From contig JAUVWW010000006.1 of NCBI GenBank assembly GCA_030603885.1, forward strand, positions 1 to 61,826: a stretch of 61,826 nt of DNA, in the 5' to 3' direction. Of the stretch, positions 56,754-61,826 are shown piece after piece. Within the stretch, counting starts at the first letter, position 1. Every line of letters begins with the position of its first letter. Made by a program: the position numbers and the translations under genes. Source of the DNA: a bacterium (GTDB taxonomy: Bacteria > Patescibacteriota > JABMPQ01 > JAUVWW01). The notes below the pieces were generated by a model. It ran no database searches and was not told the DNA's origin. It was given only the letters and a program-made list of their open reading frames with translations.

Positions 56754-57395
56754 ATGTTGCAGTTTGATATCCTAACTATATTTCCCGCTATATTTGATTC
56801 CTATTTTAAAGAAAGTATAATTAAGCGCGCTTTAGAAAAGAAGTTAATAAAGATTAATATTCATAATTTTAGAGATTTTGCCAAAGATAAACATAAGACT
56901 GTAGATGATCGACCCTATGGAGGAGGACCAGGAATGATTCTTAAAGTAGAACCAATTTATAGATGCCTAGCGAATATTAAAAGAAAGAAGAAATCAAAAA
57001 TAGTTTTGCTAACTCCCAAAGGAAAAACTTTTAATCAAAAGATAGCTAGCACGCTTTCAAAACTAAATCAGTTAATTTTGATCTGTGGACGATACGAAGG
57101 ATTTGATGAAAGAGTAAGAAAATTAGTTGATCAAGAAATATCCATTGGTGATTATGTCTTAACGGGAGGAGAGCTGCCCGCTATGGTCATTGTAGATGCA
57201 GTGGCAAGATTAGTTCCTGGTATTATAGAGGCAGAATCTTTGGCTGAGGAAACTTTTTATAAAAAAGGATACATAGAATATCCTCAATATACTCGACCAG
57301 AAGTATTTAAAAACTTAAGAGTACCTAAGGTTTTGCTTTCAGGAGATCACAAAAAGATCAGAGAATGGCGGAAAAGATATGAAAGGAAAAAATAA
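56754..57395 (+). CDS. trmD: tRNA (guanine37-N1)-methyltransferase TrmD
   Basis: TrmD methylates G37 of tRNAs with SAM, preventing frameshifts. The 213 residues contain the trefoil-knot motifs: DILTIFPAIFDSYF, DDRPYGGGPGMILKVEP, LLTPKGKTFNQKIA, LICGRYEGFDERV and EISIGDYVLTGGELPAMVIVD, then a shortened C-terminal domain (YPQYTRPEVFKN, LLSGDHKKIREWR). It is about 30 residues shorter than E. coli TrmD, lost at the C-terminus. A TTATACACA-type DnaA box (57396-57404) starts right after the stop. Confidence 0.95.
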   Translation: MLQFDILTIFPAIFDSYFKESIIKRALEKKLIKINIHNFRDFAKDKHKTVDDRPYGGGPGMILKVEPIYRCLANIKRKKKSKIVLLTPKGKTFNQKIASTLSKLNQLILICGRYEGFDERVRKLVDQEISIGDYVLTGGELPAMVIVDAVARLVPGIIEAESLAEETFYKKGYIEYPQYTRPEVFKNLRVPKVLLSGDHKKIREWRKRYERKK

Positions 57396-57506
57396 TGTGT
57401 ATAAAATGTGTACTTTTAAGCCTTTACAACTCTTTAAAAATTGTTTATTTTATAAACATGATACAGCTCTAGTTATAGCTTGTACCAGCCAATATCCTGA
57501 TTATAC

Positions 57507-57535
57507 TTGACAAATAATAGGTTTTAAATTATAAT
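57507..57535 (+). promoter_or_regulatory. Perfect consensus promoter of the 16S rRNA operon
   Basis: TTGACA at 57507-57512 and TATAAT at 57530-57535 are exactly 17 bp apart. A small leader hairpin GGTTC...GAACC (57543-57559) follows. Confidence 0.9.
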
Positions 57536-57569
57536 ATGTTGTGGTTCTTTTTAGGAACCCCTATGATCT

Positions 57570-57603
57570 TTGGCAATTGAAAGGTGATAAGAAAACGTCA
57601 ATT
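57570..57603 (+). other. 5' arm of the 16S precursor processing stem
   Basis: The block with GGCAATTGAAAGGTGATAAG and ACGTCAATT is complementary to 59214-59252 (which has GACGTT, CTTATCACCTTTT and GTTGTC). Together they form a ~30-bp interrupted helix around 16S, the expected RNase III processing stem. Confidence 0.8.
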
Positions 57604-57684
57604 CCTTTTGGTTTAGCATCTTATAGGTGCTTTGTGACTACCAATTCAAAAAGTCACACTGAGCTTAAGTTCTAAACTTAAGTT

Positions 57685-59167
<1,483 letters not shown>

Positions 59168-59213
59168 CTAAGGAGACTAATCGGTCGATGTCAAATTATG
59201 ACTAAATTATATA

Positions 59214-59252
59214 AATTGACGTTTAAATTCTTATCACCTTTTAGTTGTCAAA
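59214..59252 (+). other. 3' arm of the 16S precursor processing stem
   Basis: Complementary to 57570-57603 with a few bulges: AATTGACGT, CTTATCACCTTTT and GTTGTCAA pair with the 5' arm. Confidence 0.8.
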
Positions 59253-59259
59253 ATTTACA

Positions 59260-59337
59260 AAGTTAAGAGAATAAGAGTTGGTTGCTCTTGAGCAATCGTG
59301 TGCAAAACTCTCTCACACGAGAACTCTTAACTTTTTT
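59260..59337 (+). terminator. Branched hairpin with T-tract between 16S and tRNA-Ile
   Basis: AAGTTAAGAG (59260-59269) pairs with CTCTTAACTT (59324-59333) and encloses two smaller hairpins, GGTTGCTC/GAGCAATC and CGTGTG/CACACG. The closing stem runs into TTTTTT. It looks like a terminator or attenuator of the rRNA transcript, though a processing stem is also possible. Confidence 0.55.
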
Positions 59338-59344
59338 GATTTTT

Positions 59345-59421
59345 GGGCGCATAGCTCAGTTGGTTAGAGCGTTACACTGATAATGTAAAGGTCCCTGGTT
59401 CAAATCCAGGTGCGCCCACCA
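59345..59421 (+). tRNA. tRNA-Ile (anticodon GAU), CCA encoded
   Basis: Acceptor GGGCGCA/TGCGCCC, D-arm with AGCTCAGTTGGTTAGAGC, anticodon stem TTACA/TGTAA with loop CTGATAA (anticodon GAT), T-arm TGGTTCAAATCCA, discriminator A, encoded CCA. Typical partner of 16S in rRNA operons. Confidence 0.95.
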
Positions 59422-59463
59422 TGTTTAGCGTGGTTAAGGCACGCTTAACGTGCCATATTAATT

Positions 59464-59715
59464 ATGTTCGGACAAATATTTTTAGGATTAATTGGTATAG
59501 GAATTGGTATTTTGCTGGTTCTTAAGACCGAGACTCTTCTAGAGTTTACGGGTCGCATCAGTTGGGTAGAAGAGCATTTTCGTGGTTTTGGAGGAACGCG
59601 CATGTTCTACAAGCTTTTAGGAGTACTTATTGTTTTTATTTCTTTGATGTATATGACGGGCATGCTTCAGAACGTGATCGTGGCTATGTTTGGAAGATTT
59701 TTTGGAGCAAGGTAA
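59464..59715 (+). CDS. Small two-helix membrane protein between tRNA-Ile and tRNA-Ala
   Basis: The 83 residues have two hydrophobic helices (~4-21, FLGLIGIGIGILLVLKTE, and ~49-68, LLGVLIVFISLMYMTGMLQ) joined by a charged loop (ISWVEEHFRGFGGTRMFYK), ending in FGRFFGAR. No cysteines and no Shine-Dalgarno. I do not recognise a named family. Its place between the two rRNA-operon tRNAs is unusual. A hairpin GGCACG/CGTGCC lies between tRNA-Ile and its start. The gene has clean coding character and ends 8 bases before tRNA-Ala. Confidence 0.7.
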   Translation: MFGQIFLGLIGIGIGILLVLKTETLLEFTGRISWVEEHFRGFGGTRMFYKLLGVLIVFISLMYMTGMLQNVIVAMFGRFFGAR

Positions 59716-59723
59716 ATAATCTT

Positions 59724-59799
59724 GGGCCGTTAGCTCAGTTGGTAGAGTGCCTCGTTTGCACCGAGGAGGTCACCAGTTCGAATCTGGTACGGTCCACCA
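59724..59799 (+). tRNA. tRNA-Ala (anticodon UGC), CCA encoded
   Basis: Acceptor GGGCCGT/ACGGTCC (one G-T), D-arm AGCTCAGTTGGTAGAGT, anticodon stem CCTCG/CGAGG with loop TTTGCAC (anticodon TGC), T-arm CAGTTCGAATCTG, discriminator A, encoded CCA. No 23S rRNA follows in the next 2 kb. Confidence 0.95.
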
Positions 59800-59889
59800 C
59801 CAAGGACTTGACAGATTTTTTTAAAAAAGGAGTAGTTATTAAATTGAAGCTGGAAGCGAAAATTAATCGGCCAGGAGTTGCTTTCTTTA

Positions 59890-61826
59890 ATGCATATGAA
59901 AAGACAATTTATAAAATTTTTCGCCATCCTCCTGCTATTAACCATATGCTATATACCATATGCGAGTCATTCTGCGCCGTTGCAGAATAACACTAGTGGT
60001 ACCTACACTGATACTTTTTCTGATGCAACTGGTCTTTCTATAAATGAAGCCACTTTATCTAGTGGCTCTCTTTTTGTTCCTTTTACTTCAGCAGATTTTA
60101 CTGAAGCTTTCTCGGTTACTACTTATAAAGATGCTGTCAATACCACGGCTAATTGGGATGTAACTAATCAGCAGTTAAAATTACCCCAAGTAGATGTCGA
60201 ATCCCAGATTACTACTGACTCCAATGACCAGTCATCTCCAGCTATTTATGACGACAAAATAGTCTGGCAGGATTATCGTGATCCAGCTAACTGCAGTCAA
60301 TATGGAACCCAGGGAGAGTGTGAAGCTCATAGTGGGGATGGGTGTCGTTGGGATTCAAAGACGGGAACTTGTTCTAGGGATACTCCATATGATATTTACA
60401 TGTACGACCTTTCTACTTCTCAAGAGTCTCAGATTACCACTGACTCTAATAACCAGCAATATCCAGCTATTTACGACGACAAAATAGTCTGGATGGATTA
60501 TCGGAATGGCAATTATGATATCTACATGTACGACCTTTCTACTTCAACTGAATCCCAGATTACCACTGACTCTAATCAGCAGCAATATCCGGCTATTTAT
60601 GATGACAAAATAGTCTGGCATGATGATCGAAATTCAGTTGACTGTAGTAGTTTTGAAACCCAGGAAGAGTGTGAAGCTCATAGTGGGGATGGGTGTCGTT
60701 GGAATTTCGGGTTTTGTTCTGATGGTACTCAATATGACATCTACATGTACGACCTTTCTACTTCTCAAGAATCCCAGATTACCACTGACTCTAATATCCA
60801 GCAATATCCAGCTATTTATGACGACAAAATAGTCTGGACGGATTATCGTAATGGTATAAAACCTGATATCTACATGTACGACCTTTCTACTTCAACCGAA
60901 TCCCAGATTACCACTGACTCCAATTACCAGGCATATCCAGCTATTTATGACGACAAAATAGTCTGGACGGATGCTCGGAATGGCAATCCGGATATCTACA
61001 TGTACGACCTTTCTACTTCAACCGAATCCCAGATTACCACTAATATTAGTCAGCAGCAATCTCCAGCTATTTATGACGACAAAATAGTCTGGATGGATTA
61101 TCGTGATCCAGCTAACTGCGGTCAATACGGAACCCAGGGAGAGTGTGAAGCTCATAGTGGGGATGGGTGTCATTGGGATTCAAAGATGGGAACTTGTTCT
61201 GGTATTAGCCAATCTGATATCTACATGTATAACCTTTCTACTTCAACCGAATCCCAGATTACCACCGACTCTAATTACCAGCAATATCCAGCTATTTATG
61301 ACGACAAAATAGTCTGGATGGATGGTCGGAATGGTAATAATGATATCTACATGTTTGCGTCAGTTTATGATACATCTAATAATCTAGCCCAATCCACTAA
61401 AGTTAATTTAGTCGGAACCAGCGCGGTCAAAGTTACACTGACCACTACGGCCACTTTAAATAGTCAAACAATTACTTATCAAATGAGTGCCGACGGAGGA
61501 AGTAGTTGGGAAACAGTTACTTCTAGCACAGAACATATATTTACTAATAAAGGTTCAGATGTTAGATGGAAAGCAGTCCTTTCTACCAGTGATAGCTCAG
61601 TTACCCCGGAACTTGGGTCAGTAGCCATTAGATATAGCTACTATCCTACCAACACTCAAAAGAAGGTCATTTCTTCCACTATCACCCCTTCTGAAGTAGG
61701 AGATTTTGAAAAAGTAGATATTTCTAACACCTTGAATGGCCAATCAATAAAGTATTACCTTTTAGATTCAAGTGGCGATTTAATCCCAGATTCAGAGCTT
61801 CCAGGCAATTCTTCAGGATTTTCAGC
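59890..61826 (+). CDS. Secreted seven-repeat beta-propeller protein, 3'-truncated by the window
   Basis: The ATG at 59890 or 59896 opens a frame that runs off the window (at least 640 residues). A signal peptide (~1-27; FIKFFAILLLLTICYIPYAS) is followed by a linker, then seven units of the wording ESQITTDSN..QYPAIYDDKIVW.D.R......DIYMYDLSTS (TolB/WD-like PD40 blades, ~103-488). Units 1, 3 and 6 hold a ~30-residue four-Cys insert (for example YGTQGECEAHSGDGCRW) like a PSI/plexin module. An Ig/fibronectin-like part follows (VKVTLTTTATLNSQ, YQMSADGGSSWETV). A calcium- or glycan-binding surface adhesin is plausible. No Shine-Dalgarno sits at normal distance. Confidence 0.88.
   Translation, partial: MHMKRQFIKFFAILLLLTICYIPYASHSAPLQNNTSGTYTDTFSDATGLSINEATLSSGSLFVPFTSADFTEAFSVTTYKDAVNTTANWDVTNQQLKLPQVDVESQITTDSNDQSSPAIYDDKIVWQDYRDPANCSQYGTQGECEAHSGDGCRWDSKTGTCSRDTPYDIYMYDLSTSQESQITTDSNNQQYPAIYDDKIVWMDYRNGNYDIYMYDLSTSTESQITTDSNQQQYPAIYDDKIVWHDDRNSVDCSSFETQEECEAHSGDGCRWNFGFCSDGTQYDIYMYDLSTSQESQITTDSNIQQYPAIYDDKIVWTDYRNGIKPDIYMYDLSTSTESQITTDSNYQAYPAIYDDKIVWTDARNGNPDIYMYDLSTSTESQITTNISQQQSPAIYDDKIVWMDYRDPANCGQYGTQGECEAHSGDGCHWDSKMGTCSGISQSDIYMYNLSTSTESQITTDSNYQQYPAIYDDKIVWMDGRNGNNDIYMFASVYDTSNNLAQSTKVNLVGTSAVKVTLTTTATLNSQTITYQMSADGGSSWETVTSSTEHIFTNKGSDVRWKAVLSTSDSSVTPELGSVAIRYSYYPTNTQKKVISSTITPSEVGDFEKVDISNTLNGQSIKYYLLDSSGDLIPDSELPGNSSGFS
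60199..61353 (+). repeat. Seven near-identical propeller repeats, three with Cys-rich inserts
   Basis: Units start at GAATCCCAGATTAC-like wording and recur every ~126 bp, or ~220 bp when the insert is present. The stretches CCAGCTATTTATGACGACAA and ATCTACATGTACGACCTTTC are repeated almost without synonymous changes, which indicates recent duplication or ongoing gene conversion. Confidence 0.9.

Noticed and set aside
59562-59990. 142-residue reading frame across tRNA-Ala
   Set aside because: It runs through the tRNA gene and overlaps two better supported genes in other frames.

Overview
The window looks like a chromosome segment of a Patescibacteria (Candidate Phyla Radiation, CPR) bacterium. 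The reasons are a low-GC genome with very tight gene packing, many small signal-peptide proteins, a T4SS-pilin-like family expanded in tandem, FG-GAP and lamin-tail surface proteins, a PilB motor, and a 16S rRNA gene (about 57685-59167) with mismatches in the usual 27F and 1492R primer sites. UGA is used as a stop (for example smc, rpsP and the lamin-tail gene), so the UGA=Gly code of Gracilibacteria and Absconditabacteria does not apply. I cannot place it below the CPR level with confidence. The 16S 3' end carries a normal anti-Shine-Dalgarno, and many genes have a full AAAGGAGG-type site, while others look leaderless. Consensus promoters (TTGACA, 16-17 bp, TAnnnT) are unusually easy to read.

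Layout. 1-12.6 kb: an FG-GAP surface protein (partial), tsaE, uppP, a DHH-family protein, pilB, a small Pycsar-effector-like membrane protein, valS, tsaD, and a divergent pair of FG-GAP proteins carrying an M23 or a C39 peptidase domain. 12.6-20.4 kb: purM, purN-purD and purL; a PurF-like gene stands apart at 33.7 kb. 20.5-23.5 kb: a secreted C39-type protein, an HTH protein and the primary sigma factor, whose start codon is non-standard. 23.6-28.2 kb: tRNA-Glu, a DUF2207 protein with a PEGA domain, an anchored protein, lemA, htpX and rpsT. 28.2-37.1 kb: holA, a FabZ-like hotdog protein, polA, truB, purF-like and uvrB. 37.2-41 kb: HD-GYP, ruvA, FemAB and BON proteins. 41-45.1 kb: eight consecutive T4SS-pilin-like genes. 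45.2-49.2 kb: a GT2 plus two GT-C glycosyltransferases. 49.3-53.3 kb: tRNA-Leu, a lamin-tail protein with an LPxTG-like tail, and two exported or anchored proteins. 53.3-57.4 kb: a candidate small RNA, a short SMC, rpsP, a KH protein with a structured leader, and trmD. 57.5-59.8 kb: rRNA promoter, 16S, tRNA-Ile, a small membrane protein and tRNA-Ala; no 23S follows within the window. 59.9 kb to the end: a seven-repeat beta-propeller surface protein (partial). Every gene-free stretch is under 300 bases; the largest (53311-53590 and 57396-57684) hold the candidate small RNA and the rRNA promoter and leader.

How it fits together. Housekeeping genes are interleaved with an unusually rich cell-surface programme: pilus motor, pilin-like proteins, glycosyltransferases, FG-GAP/propeller/lamin-tail proteins and secreted peptidases. 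The most interesting signals are the eight-gene pilin-like array; DnaA boxes sitting 4-5 bp upstream of the -35 of three promoters; a compact antisense-strand RNA that would show CCUCCU in its loop; a PurM with a partly duplicated and reordered N-terminal half; a sigma-factor gene without a usual start; a hinge-less short SMC; and short repeat-like in-frame insertions in the loops of several conserved enzymes.
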